Positions 46,341-54,441 of a stretch of DNA of 64,000 nucleotides are shown piece by piece; the first letter of the stretch is position 1, and each line of letters opens with the position of its first letter. The notes under the pieces are model-generated. The model was not told the origin of the DNA, made no database searches, and was given only the letters and a program-made list of their open reading frames with translations. The stretch covers positions 251,442 to 315,441 of the forward strand of contig NZ_QUKD01000007.1 of the NCBI RefSeq assembly GCF_003480915.1. The letters are read 5' to 3'. The stretch comes from Parabacteroides sp. TM07-1AC. Lineage in GTDB: Bacteria > Bacteroidota > Bacteroidia > Bacteroidales > Tannerellaceae. Both the position numbers and the translations under genes were made by a program.

Positions 46341-48203
46341 TTAAGCGATTCCTAATTTTGCGTTGAAAGCCTTCAATGTTTCGAGCACGTTGCTCTTTAC
46401 ATTGATAAATTGATCGATACCCTGAGCTTTCAGGTCTTCCATACATTCAGGAGCACCGGCTACAACGAACTCAGCACGTCCGGCCAATGCTTTATAAGCA
46501 GCAGGAGCATATTCTGCATATTCGTCATCACTAGAACAAAGAACAACGATCTGAGCACCTGCTTCCATCGCTGCATCAACGCCGGCTTCTACTGTTTCGA
46601 AACCTAAGTTATCAATTACCTTGTATCCTGCACAAGCAAAGAAGTTACTTGAGAACTGTGAACGGGCAATACGCATAGACAGGTTACCGATAGTCAACAT
46701 AAACACTTTCGGAGTCTTACCGCTATTTTCCGTTGCCAGACGCAATGCTTCAAATTCAGATGCACCACGAGAGAAATCAAGAGGAGTAACAGTTGATTCA
46801 CCACAAGAGTGACCACCGCCACAACAGCAGGAAGCTGTTTCTTTGATCTTACCGGCAGCTACTTCTGTGAAGTTCGGGAACTGGTTAGAACCCAGCAGGA
46901 TTTCACGACGGGTAGCAACCGCTTTCTTACGGGCTACGTTAGAAGCATTTACTGCATTCTGTATGTTACCGTTTGCCACTTCAGCGCCGAAACCGCCTTT
47001 GTCTTCTACTTCCAGGAACAGTTTCCAAGCAACGTCAGCCAACGAGTTAGTCAGTACTTCTACATAATAAGAACCGGCAGAAGGATCGACCACCTTATCC
47101 AGGTGACATTCTTCTTTCAGCAGCAATTGCTGGTTACGTGCGATACGTTCAGAGAAATCATCCGGAGTCTGATAAGTCTTATCGAACGGACGAACAGTGA
47201 TAGAATCGACACCGGCCAAAGCGGCAGACATCGCTTCAGTCTGAGAACGCAACAGGTTTACGTGAGCATCGTAAACAGTCATGTTCCATTCGGAAGTCTG
47301 AGCATGTACATTCATCTTGCAGGCACAGTTGCATGCAGGATTGTAAGCAGCAACGATCTCAGCCCACAACCAACGGGCAGCACGGAACTTAGCGATTTCC
47401 ATGAAATAGTTGGAGCTGATACCCAGATTGAATTTGATCTTCTTGGCAACTTCGTCTGCGCTGAAACCGGCTTCAGTCAGCTTCGCCATCAGTTCGTTAC
47501 CCCAAGCCAATGAATAACCCAGTTCCTGAGTGATATAAGCACCGGCATTGTTGAAGTAGAAACCGTTTACAGCTAATACTTTATAACCAGGTAAAGCCTG
47601 TCCTGCTTTGAGCACAGCAGATGCAGCTTCCACCCAATTTCCATTTTCTTTACCTTTCACTAACGGTTTCTTGAAAGGATCGTAGTTGACAGAACCGAAA
47701 CATTTCTCCAGATCCACGTCTTTACCTTTCAGATAGTATTCCAGAATACCGATCAGCTTTTCAGCCTTGCAGTTGCAAGTGTTGAAGTTCAGCTCGACAG
47801 ATTCCGGACAGATACCATTCAGTAATGTTGCAATATTTTCGGCATTCACTTCATCACCCTTGATGATGAAACCGAGTGAAGTAACCCCTTTGTTCAAAAT
47901 GTCAAGCGCTTTTTCGTTAGCTTCTTTGAAACAAGTTACTTCGATGTTCTGGCGTACCTTCCAATCGTTATCCTTCTTTGTTCCGCGAACATAAGGGAAT
48001 TCACCGGGAAGAGACTCGGTTGTCTTCAAACCTTCGATGTCTTCTGCACGATAGAAAGGATTTACATTAAATCCTTCGCCTGTCTTCCAAACAAGCTTTT
48101 TCTCAAACGGAGCACCTTTCAGGTCAGCCGTAATCTTCGCCATCCATTCTTCTGTAGAGACCGGAGCGAAATCTGAGAAAAGTTTTTCTTTTAGTTCTGC
48201 CAT
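46341..48203 (-). CDS. mutA: Methylmalonyl-CoA mutase, small subunit
   Basis: The 620-aa partner subunit, homologous to MutB but without a working cofactor site: the C-terminal domain (MLTIGNLSMRIARSQFSSNF) has no DxHxxG histidine. The alignment-conserved PYVRGTKKDNDWKVRQ and FAERIARNQQ-like segments (here DDFSERIARNQQLLLKEECH) confirm the family. A Cys-rich insertion (ETASCCCGGGHSCGES, near 470) is not general in the family. It heads the mutAB operon behind a -7 box about 65 bp upstream. Confidence 0.96.
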   Translation of the reverse strand: MAELKEKLFSDFAPVSTEEWMAKITADLKGAPFEKKLVWKTGEGFNVNPFYRAEDIEGLKTTESLPGEFPYVRGTKKDNDWKVRQNIEVTCFKEANEKALDILNKGVTSLGFIIKGDEVNAENIATLLNGICPESVELNFNTCNCKAEKLIGILEYYLKGKDVDLEKCFGSVNYDPFKKPLVKGKENGNWVEAASAVLKAGQALPGYKVLAVNGFYFNNAGAYITQELGYSLAWGNELMAKLTEAGFSADEVAKKIKFNLGISSNYFMEIAKFRAARWLWAEIVAAYNPACNCACKMNVHAQTSEWNMTVYDAHVNLLRSQTEAMSAALAGVDSITVRPFDKTYQTPDDFSERIARNQQLLLKEECHLDKVVDPSAGSYYVEVLTNSLADVAWKLFLEVEDKGGFGAEVANGNIQNAVNASNVARKKAVATRREILLGSNQFPNFTEVAAGKIKETASCCCGGGHSCGESTVTPLDFSRGASEFEALRLATENSGKTPKVFMLTIGNLSMRIARSQFSSNFFACAGYKVIDNLGFETVEAGVDAAMEAGAQIVVLCSSDDEYAEYAPAAYKALAGRAEFVVAGAPECMEDLKAQGIDQFINVKSNVLETLKAFNAKLGIA

Positions 48204-48234
48204 AATATTAGTTATTTTAATACTGGTATTAGTA

Positions 48235-48260
48235 ATTGTTCAATAGTATATTGTTCAATA
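48235..48260. repeat. Direct repeat in the mutAB leader
   Basis: ATTGTTCAATA occurs twice, at 48235-48245 and 48250-48260, a 15-bp period between the promoter and the mutA start codon. It could be a protein site in DNA or leader RNA. Confidence 0.5.
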
Positions 48261-48268
48261 ACAGGAGG

Positions 48269-48276
48269 CAAAGGTA
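48269..48276 (-). promoter_or_regulatory. -7 box of mutA-mutB
   Basis: TACCTTTG on the minus strand, 65 nt before the mutA ATG, with ATTG about 20 bp upstream. Confidence 0.6.
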
Positions 48277-48436
48277 GAATAAATAAACAGGAAGAACAAT
48301 GAAAAATAAACGAAATTGCTCGTCCTTTTAACGCCTTTTAGTGGTATAAGGGCCATTCCTGTATCATTCTGACAGGACTGATGAAATTTATTTATATTTT
48401 TTCCGCATAAAGAGAACATCGAAAAGAAATAATACT

Positions 48437-48444
48437 TAATTTTG
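48437..48444 (+). promoter_or_regulatory. -7 box of tRNA-Glu
   Basis: TAATTTTG, 33 nt before the mature tRNA 5' end. Confidence 0.55.
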
Positions 48445-48477
48445 CAGCGTCAAACAATGAAAACTATGACACGAAAC

Positions 48478-48550
48478 GGTGCATTCGTCTAGTGGCCTAG
48501 GACGCCGCCCTCTCACGGCGGAAACTCGGGTTCGATCCCCGGACGCACTA
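48478..48550 (+). tRNA. tRNA-Glu (anticodon CTC), acceptor-stem mismatch
   Basis: A 73-nt tRNA with the Glu-type start TTCGTCTAGTGGCCTAGGAC, anticodon stem CCGCC/GGCGG, loop CTCTCAC (anticodon CTC) and T loop TTCGATC. The acceptor arm GGTGCAT against ACGCACT leaves an A6-C67 opposition and a G1-U72 wobble. It is a lone gene with its own promoter and terminator. The encoded discriminator is A, with no CCA. Confidence 0.93.
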
Positions 48551-48556
48551 CAGAAG

Positions 48557-48588
48557 AAGCCTGCTGATTCATTTCGGCTGGCTTTTTT
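48557..48588 (+). terminator. Terminator of tRNA-Glu
   Basis: AAGCC-t-GC...GC-t-GGCTT followed by TTTTTTG, beginning 7 nt after the tRNA. Confidence 0.8.
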
Positions 48589-48629
48589 GTTTTCCTCATT
48601 CTCCACAGACATTTCCACAGCAAAGAAAT

Positions 48630-48707
48630 ATTATCCCCATCCCCAAGGGGATTTTCCCCCACCAGGGTGGACCTTTTCCCCCACCTTGATGGGGAATACT
48701 TCCCTTG
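48630..48707. repeat. CCCCACC/GGGG-rich palindromic element
   Basis: Within the 276-bp gap between tRNA-Glu and the RRM gene. Outer arms TTATCCCCATC and GATGGGGAATA are nearly complementary, and inside are CCCCaaGGGG, CCACCagGGTGG and two direct copies of TTTTCCCCCACC (48653, 48674). No coding content is seen. Its base composition differs from the AT-rich surroundings. Confidence 0.7.
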
Positions 48708-48776
48708 CAGATAAGAACAATGGGGAATTACAAAATAGGACTAGCTTGGATCCTATGTTTCTAAATCTATCTTAAA

Positions 48777-48806
48777 CAAAAAAAGCGCCCCTTATCGAGT
48801 CGCTTT
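48777..48806 (-). terminator. Terminator of the RRM protein gene
   Basis: Minus strand AAAGCG...CGCTTTTTTT hairpin with a T-run, 20 nt past the stop codon. Confidence 0.75.
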
Positions 48807-48826
48807 CCTTTTGCTATAAATTCGGA

Positions 48827-49204
48827 TTAATATCTTCTTCCGCCACCGTTGTTACCGTAGCCTCCGCGATTACCGCCACCGTAGCCACCGCCACGATTGC
48901 CACCGCCGAAACCACCGCCACGATTACCGCCGCCGAAACCGCCACGGCTTCCACCACGATCTTCTCTCGGACGTGCTTCTGTTACGTTGATTACTTTTTC
49001 ATCATAAGTAGCCTGGTTTAATTCTTCGATAGCCTTACGGCCCATTTCGTCATCCTTCAATTCTACGAAACCGAATCCTCTTGAACGGCCTGTTTCTCTG
49101 TCTGTAATAACTCTAGCAGAAAGGATTTCACCATAATCTGCAAATAAATCGTTTAAGTCAGCGTCTGTGACGTTGTAACTCAAATTTGAAATGTAAAGAT
49201 TCAT
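48827..49204 (-). CDS. RRM-type RNA-binding protein
   Basis: A 125-aa protein with one RNA recognition motif (about 1-82): RNP2 is LYISNL (2-7) and RNP1 is RGFGFVEL (about 42-49). The tail (about 88-125) is a Gly/Arg/Asn-rich repeat (GGFGGGNRGG units) like those in cold-inducible eukaryotic and cyanobacterial RRM proteins. It probably acts as an RNA chaperone or post-transcriptional regulator. It is monocistronic with a long AT-rich leader. Confidence 0.93.
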   Translation of the reverse strand: MNLYISNLSYNVTDADLNDLFADYGEILSARVITDRETGRSRGFGFVELKDDEMGRKAIEELNQATYDEKVINVTEARPREDRGGSRGGFGGGNRGGGFGGGNRGGGYGGGNRGGYGNNGGGRRY

Positions 49205-49340
49205 TTATAAAAACTTATTTAGTTAATTGTTTATTGAGGGATGAATAGAATAATAGTTGAATGAATATACTTTACAAATCTAAATTGCGAGTAAAACTTC
49301 AAATACAAGTTTAAATCAATCTCAATACACCGCAAATGTA
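49205..49340 (-). promoter_or_regulatory. Long leader and promoter of the RRM gene
   Basis: A TACATTTG -7 box at 49333-49340 (minus strand) implies a 5' leader of about 120 nt before the ATG at 49204. The leader is AT-rich without a strong GC stem. Long leaders are common for cold-induced RNA-binding genes, so temperature control is possible but unproven. Confidence 0.45.
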
Positions 49341-49585
49341 AGATTAAATTTGACACTACCGTACTTTATAACAATCTTTTTCAACAATTTTTTCCTCCAA
49401 AACGCTTATAAACAAACAATCATTTTTTTTAAGCCCCTGGATATCCATTGTCCTGATTTACAAAAAAAATCTTTTGCAGGACCGTCCTTTTTATAAAACA
49501 CACTAAAATAACAACCGGAATATATCATTTCTCCTCCCAATTCAGTTTAAATACTACATACCATAAACATAAAAGAGAGTTTGTC
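49341..49585. other. Gene-free AT-rich interval
   Basis: The remaining 245 bp between the RRM and winged-helix genes contains poly-A/T runs and no open frame, tRNA or clear promoter that I can support. TTTTGCAGGACCGTCC near 49472 may mark a weak -7 region for the gene to the right. Confidence 0.4.
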
Positions 49586-49801
49586 ATGACAAAAGGAACA
49601 ATTGGATTAAATGCAGGTACCATCTGGAATCTGTTGCTGGATGGTGGATGCTGGAGTTTTGAGGAGTTGAAGAAAGCAACATCTTTGTGTGAAGCTGATT
49701 TATGGTCTGCAATCGGTTGGCTAGCCCGCGAAAACAAGATTCAGATCAAAAGTGCCAGTAGTCAGATCGCTTTTTGTCCGGGGATGAATTTCAGTTATTA
49801 A
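49586..49801 (+). CDS. Small winged-helix protein, DUF2582 family
   Basis: A 71-aa protein that is essentially one winged-helix domain: IGLNAGTIWNLLLDGGCWSF, ELKKATSLCEADLWSAIGWL, then ARENKIQIKS and a short wing. This matches the DUF2582 group of Bacteroidetes. DNA binding is plausible, but no target is known. It has its own terminator, which also serves the convergent phosphodiesterase gene. Confidence 0.8.
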   Translation: MTKGTIGLNAGTIWNLLLDGGCWSFEELKKATSLCEADLWSAIGWLARENKIQIKSASSQIAFCPGMNFSY

Positions 49802-49823
49802 AAGAAGCCCTTTGATAAAATTA

Positions 49824-49855
49824 AAAAGCGATCTGATATAGATCGCTTTTTTTAT
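49824..49855 (+). terminator. Bidirectional terminator
   Basis: AAAAAGCGATCT-gatat-AGATCGCTTTTTTT: a 12-bp stem with A-run and T-run on either side, between convergent genes. Confidence 0.92.
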
Positions 49856-49858
49856 TGT

Positions 49859-51064
49859 TTAACGAAACAGGGTGTTTACAACCTCACTGTCACCATCATT
49901 CGGCGCAGGTTCCAGCCCCAGCAGGCGGCAAATGATCAGATATAAATTGACATTAGCCATTACCGGCAATTCCACATTCTTTTTAAAGGACGGTCCTGCC
50001 GCATAAAAGATAGCCTCCATCTCCGGAGTAAAATTATCATAGCCATGAGTTGCCCCCAAATAAGGATAAGACCTATCACGAAAATGCAGATAGGTTCCGA
50101 TATGGGGCAAGACCACCAAGTCGCCTATGCGGGGATTACTTCCATAGACATATTCCGCCGGTATTTCGTCTTTCTTCCAAACCGTGACATTCGGGACCTT
50201 TTTCAGAATATTGTAAGCAGTCTCCGTATAACTTTTCTTCGGATAAAGTAAAGTCGGGACACCGTCAAAAATGTAATCGAAACTATCGCGGGGCAAGTAG
50301 TCATTCAGATTAACATATTTCTCCGGTACACAGGTAGCCATTCCATGATCGGAAAGGACAATGAAATCGATCTTATCAAAAATATCCAGTCGGCGGGCTT
50401 CCTCAAAGAAATGTGCCAGCACCCGGTCCAGCTCCTCTACCTTCCGCAAGGTAGCTGAAGAGTCAGGCGTACAGACATGTCCGATCGCATCCGGCTCTTC
50501 TATATACCACATAATCAGACGAGGACGTATATCTTCAGGCAGACGCAACCAGGCTACGACAGAGTCGGCACGATCCGAATAAGGGACCTGCTTATCAAAA
50601 GGTTTCCAAATAGAAGGTTGCCGCCCCTGAATCGGATATTCACTGCCTACCCAAAAGAAAGAAGCCGCATGCACACCCTGCTTCTCTGCCGTATTCCAAA
50701 TCGGTTCACCTCCATAAAAGCCCGGTGTCGGATCCGCCATACGATAAATACTATCCAGGTCCGGCGCATAGAAAAAATTATTAATCAAGCCATGATGATC
50801 CGGATGTAAACCGGTCGCCATACTATAATGGTTGGGAAAGGTAACACTGGGAAAAGAAGGACGGAAAGCAGCACGTATCCCAGCTTTCGCCAGAGAATCT
50901 AATGTCGGAGTATAAGCGCGGTCCGGATAATCGGACCGGAAACCATCCATGGAAAGGACCACGACGTAACGGTCATGACGTTTTGACGAAGAACAACCGG
51001 AAAAAAGGATACCGAGTCCTATCACACATCCTATAATCAAACTAAAATATCTTTTCATATCCAT
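49859..51064 (-). CDS. Alkaline phosphatase superfamily phosphodiesterase (ENPP-like lipoprotein)
   Basis: A 401-aa lipoprotein (lipobox FSGC, Cys24) of the nucleotide pyrophosphatase/phosphodiesterase type. Metal and nucleophile residues are visible: D40 in VVLSMDGFRSDYPDR, T75 in FPSVTFPNHYSMATGLHPDH, the second metal site in YIEEPDAIGHVCTPDS and FIVLSDHGMATC, and the last His in GATHGYDN. Substrates of bacterial members include nucleotide diesters and phospho-head groups. It is 76 nt downstream of the TonB receptor gene, so the two may form one surface unit. Confidence 0.92.
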   Translation of the reverse strand: MDMKRYFSLIIGCVIGLGILFSGCSSSKRHDRYVVVLSMDGFRSDYPDRAYTPTLDSLAKAGIRAAFRPSFPSVTFPNHYSMATGLHPDHHGLINNFFYAPDLDSIYRMADPTPGFYGGEPIWNTAEKQGVHAASFFWVGSEYPIQGRQPSIWKPFDKQVPYSDRADSVVAWLRLPEDIRPRLIMWYIEEPDAIGHVCTPDSSATLRKVEELDRVLAHFFEEARRLDIFDKIDFIVLSDHGMATCVPEKYVNLNDYLPRDSFDYIFDGVPTLLYPKKSYTETAYNILKKVPNVTVWKKDEIPAEYVYGSNPRIGDLVVLPHIGTYLHFRDRSYPYLGATHGYDNFTPEMEAIFYAAGPSFKKNVELPVMANVNLYLIICRLLGLEPAPNDGDSEVVNTLFR

Positions 51065-51140
51065 ATTCCCTCAAAAAGAAAGAGGTTCACAAAGATAGTG
51101 AACCTCTCCCGATTATTTAATTCCAATCACAAAATACCCG

Positions 51141-54100
51141 TTAGAAAATATACTTCAAACCGACTTGTGCATGCCAGCGGGAAAGTATCTCCTCATTCTT
51201 TACCATCTCGCCCGGATCATGGAACTGATAAGATGCTTCACCATCCACAATCTTGGTCGTCAGAGGAGCCAGGTCATGTCCGGTAGAAGTCTGGTTGTAC
51301 AATCCCCAGCTCTTATTGAATAAGTTACCCACATTTATAATGTCGAAATTGACCTGGATCGTATTCCGCTTGCCGGCAATATCGACAAAGAAATCCTGTG
51401 CGATATGGAAATCGAAATGATGTTCGAAAGGCATTACCATCTGATACCGTTTCATATGCGTACCTTTAGAATCTTTCAGTTCTTCGTTGTCGTTTATCCA
51501 TTTAGCCATTGCCTCTCTCTGCTCGGCAGGAGAAACTACGACTTTTTCTTTTCCTACCGTCTTGGTATACTCGGTAAAAGTCATCTTATCGAACTCGGCA
51601 TCGGTCGGAACATACAGCAGATCGTTGTTATAACCGTCATGATTGAGATCCGAATAATCGAGCAGGGAATAACGGCCGCCGGTTTGTCCGTTATAGAACA
51701 GGCTGACAGTAGTAGCAAAATGTTTCGCATATTCCTTGCGGTAAGAGACAGAGGCAATAATACGGTTACGGACATCGAAGCTCGACCAGGTTAATTCAGG
51801 GTTAATATCCCCGTAATAGGTCGGGTTGTATTTCCATCCGGAATAAGCCTGCGATGAATTACCGTCAGTCAGCGACTTGGCTTGTCCGTAGGTATAGGCA
51901 ACCATCGTACTCAAACCGAAATCGAAATTCTTTTCCAGTTTAGCCGACAGGTTATATGTATACCCTTCGCTGGTATTTTTCAGATACATGATCTGGGTAA
52001 AGTTCTTATCCTGTTTTTCATAAACAGGACGGTTATCGCCGCCGTTATTCAGGGTCTTTCCGGTCCACTGATAATTCGCATTTTCATACAGGATATTATT
52101 CAGCGTCTTGGAATATATACCTTCCAAAGTAGCTTTCACACCAAAGGGGAACGTATGTTCCAATGCTAAATTGACACGGGCAACCGAGGGGAATTTAAAG
52201 TTTTTATCCGCCACATTGATCTCAGCCGTCGGGACAGCTGCATTACGGTTATAATATTGTTTGGAAGGATCTGCATTGAACTTGAATCCATCCGCTCTTG
52301 CCGCATCAAAGCTTTCCTTGCTGGACAGGAATGTTTCACTTAACTCGATACCGGCTTTTGAAATACTGTTTGAAAGCCAGACAAAAGGAACACGCCCCGT
52401 GAATATACCGGCACCACCACGCAATAAAGTCGTATGATCCTCATTCAGATTCCATCGGAAACCGATACGCGGCGACCATAATATTTTACTTGCCGGCATC
52501 CGGTTCGTCTTCAAATCCAAAGTAGAAGCGACCGATGAACTATTGAACAGGTCATTGGCCCTCGGTGTATCAAAAAAGACAGGAATATCCAGACGCAAAC
52601 CGTATGTCAGACGGAAATCATTGGTCACCCTCCATTCGTCCTGTGCATAAAAACCCAACTGGGCAGCACCAAAAGCCGGAGCCCAACGATTCGTCCCGGT
52701 TATATCCTCACGTGAATAAGCATATGTATAACGTTTCGGCATCGCTTCATTAGCCGTACCCACAGAAAGGAAATCGTCCAGTGAACTATAGACATACGAA
52801 CCGTAATTATTAGCGATAAACAGATTTTCCATATGGAAGAACTCGTTATGTGTACCAAAGGTCAGGGCATGATTTCCTTTGTTCCATGTTACATTATCTT
52901 CCAAAGTAAAGATACGCTGGTCCAGCCCATTAGCCGCAGAGAAAGGTTCCATTCCGAATTTGAGCGTCGTCCCGTTCGTCATGTTGTCGATCTGTACGGC
53001 AGGCAATGCCCGTCCTATCGGATCACGACTGTCACTCACACTTGTCCAGCCGAAACGAACTTCATTGGACCAGGCTGAATTAAACTGCGTATTCAATTCT
53101 GCGACCAGCGAATGAGTGGTATTGTTCATATAATAACCGTAATCATTCAGGTTGGCAACCGCCGTTCCGTTCGTGAAAACCATCCTGCGGGCATCCAGCC
53201 AGCTGTAACGCAAAGTGAATTTATTTTTCTGATTAATATTCCAGTCGATACGTGCCAGGACTTTATCCGAACGGGTATCGATATCCTGCAGACCATAACC
53301 GCCGCCGTCATAACCGCCGGTCAGTTCCGATATTTTATTAATAACCTGTTCCACTTCACTGGTACTCAACTTGGAAGCATCCTCCCCGATATTATTGGAA
53401 GACGGATAGGTTTCTTTCACCCGTTCATAATTTGCAAAAAAGAACAGTTTGTTTTTGATGATCGGTCCGCCCAGTGTCAACCCGTAAGTACCGCTGCTCT
53501 GATCATCCAGCTTAGTTCGGTTGGTCACATTCTTTCCCGGAGTTTTCCCGTAGAAGTTTTCATTATTATAATACCAGTAACCCGAACCGTGGAAAGTGTT
53601 GGTTCCCGATTTGGTGATCGCATTGATCCCGCCTCCCGTAAAACCACTCTGACGGACGTCAAACGGAGCGACAACCACCTGCAATTCTTCAATGGCTTCC
53701 AAAGAAATCGGATTGGCACCCGCCTGGTCACCGTTGGTCCCGCTGGAAGAGAGTCCGAATACATCATTGTTCACGGTTCCGTCGATCTGGAATGAATTAT
53801 ATTTATTACTGGAACCGGCAAACGACATGCCGCTTCCCGTATTCACTCCCATAGGATTCATTTTCGTAATATCGAAAACACTCCGGCTAACGGAAGGGGT
53901 CGACATGATCTGTTCCTGGTTGAAGTTCTGGGCAGCCCCTGTCTTCTGGGAATTGAACAAAGCCGCCTTCGAAGCTGTGACAACCACTTCATCCAGCGAT
54001 AACGACTCCGTCAGATTCACATCCAACTGATACGTTTCCCCCAACTGAAGGGTAATATTTTTATATACGGCTTTCTGAAATCCAACATACGATACTTCTA

Positions 54101-54329
54101 CGGTATAAGGACCGCCGATACGCATGCCCTGCAAATTATAACGTCCGTCCACATTGGTCACAGTACCGTACGTCGTACCGGAAGGTTCATGAACAGCCTG
54201 CACGGTCGCGCCGATCAGAAGCTCTCCTTCCGCCGTTACTTTACCACTGATCCCGGAAGTTGTAACCTGTGCATTCACAGCAAACGTCAGACAAAAAAGG
54301 AAAAGAACAAACACAGATAAGTTCTTCAT
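51141..54329 (-). CDS. TonB-dependent receptor, Oar-like
   Basis: A 1062-aa outer-membrane receptor. Signal peptide about 1-20 (ending FAVNAQ); carboxypeptidase-regulatory-like domain about 22-115 (SGISGKVTAEGELLIGATVQ); plug about 120-240 (AGANPISLEAIEELQVVVAP, FTGGGINAITKSGTNTFHGS); the rest is a barrel. The VTASK segment after the first domain may act in TonB contact. No susD or anti-sigma gene is adjacent, so it is not a SusC-type glycan importer. Oar-like receptors are linked to peptide or protein handling in a few cases; the ligand here is unknown. Confidence 0.92.
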   Translation of the reverse strand: MKNLSVFVLFLFCLTFAVNAQVTTSGISGKVTAEGELLIGATVQAVHEPSGTTYGTVTNVDGRYNLQGMRIGGPYTVEVSYVGFQKAVYKNITLQLGETYQLDVNLTESLSLDEVVVTASKAALFNSQKTGAAQNFNQEQIMSTPSVSRSVFDITKMNPMGVNTGSGMSFAGSSNKYNSFQIDGTVNNDVFGLSSSGTNGDQAGANPISLEAIEELQVVVAPFDVRQSGFTGGGINAITKSGTNTFHGSGYWYYNNENFYGKTPGKNVTNRTKLDDQSSGTYGLTLGGPIIKNKLFFFANYERVKETYPSSNNIGEDASKLSTSEVEQVINKISELTGGYDGGGYGLQDIDTRSDKVLARIDWNINQKNKFTLRYSWLDARRMVFTNGTAVANLNDYGYYMNNTTHSLVAELNTQFNSAWSNEVRFGWTSVSDSRDPIGRALPAVQIDNMTNGTTLKFGMEPFSAANGLDQRIFTLEDNVTWNKGNHALTFGTHNEFFHMENLFIANNYGSYVYSSLDDFLSVGTANEAMPKRYTYAYSREDITGTNRWAPAFGAAQLGFYAQDEWRVTNDFRLTYGLRLDIPVFFDTPRANDLFNSSSVASTLDLKTNRMPASKILWSPRIGFRWNLNEDHTTLLRGGAGIFTGRVPFVWLSNSISKAGIELSETFLSSKESFDAARADGFKFNADPSKQYYNRNAAVPTAEINVADKNFKFPSVARVNLALEHTFPFGVKATLEGIYSKTLNNILYENANYQWTGKTLNNGGDNRPVYEKQDKNFTQIMYLKNTSEGYTYNLSAKLEKNFDFGLSTMVAYTYGQAKSLTDGNSSQAYSGWKYNPTYYGDINPELTWSSFDVRNRIIASVSYRKEYAKHFATTVSLFYNGQTGGRYSLLDYSDLNHDGYNNDLLYVPTDAEFDKMTFTEYTKTVGKEKVVVSPAEQREAMAKWINDNEELKDSKGTHMKRYQMVMPFEHHFDFHIAQDFFVDIAGKRNTIQVNFDIINVGNLFNKSWGLYNQTSTGHDLAPLTTKIVDGEASYQFHDPGEMVKNEEILSRWHAQVGLKYIF

Positions 54330-54380
54330 ACTAGATGGTATTTAAAATAAAACAATCGAAACACTTTTTATATAACGCCA

Positions 54381-54388
54381 CAAAGATA
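54381..54388 (-). promoter_or_regulatory. -7 box of the TonB receptor gene
   Basis: TATCTTTG on the minus strand, 51 nt before the ATG, with a TTTG 16 bp upstream (shorter than usual). Confidence 0.5.
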
Positions 54389-54441
54389 TATAATCTATAT
54401 TACCCAAACATTACGAATACGTTTGATTTTTATAGACTTTC

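Noticed and set aside
48436..48775. Open frames on both strands over tRNA-Glu
   Set aside because: They run through the tRNA, its terminator and the CCCCACC element; no coding features.
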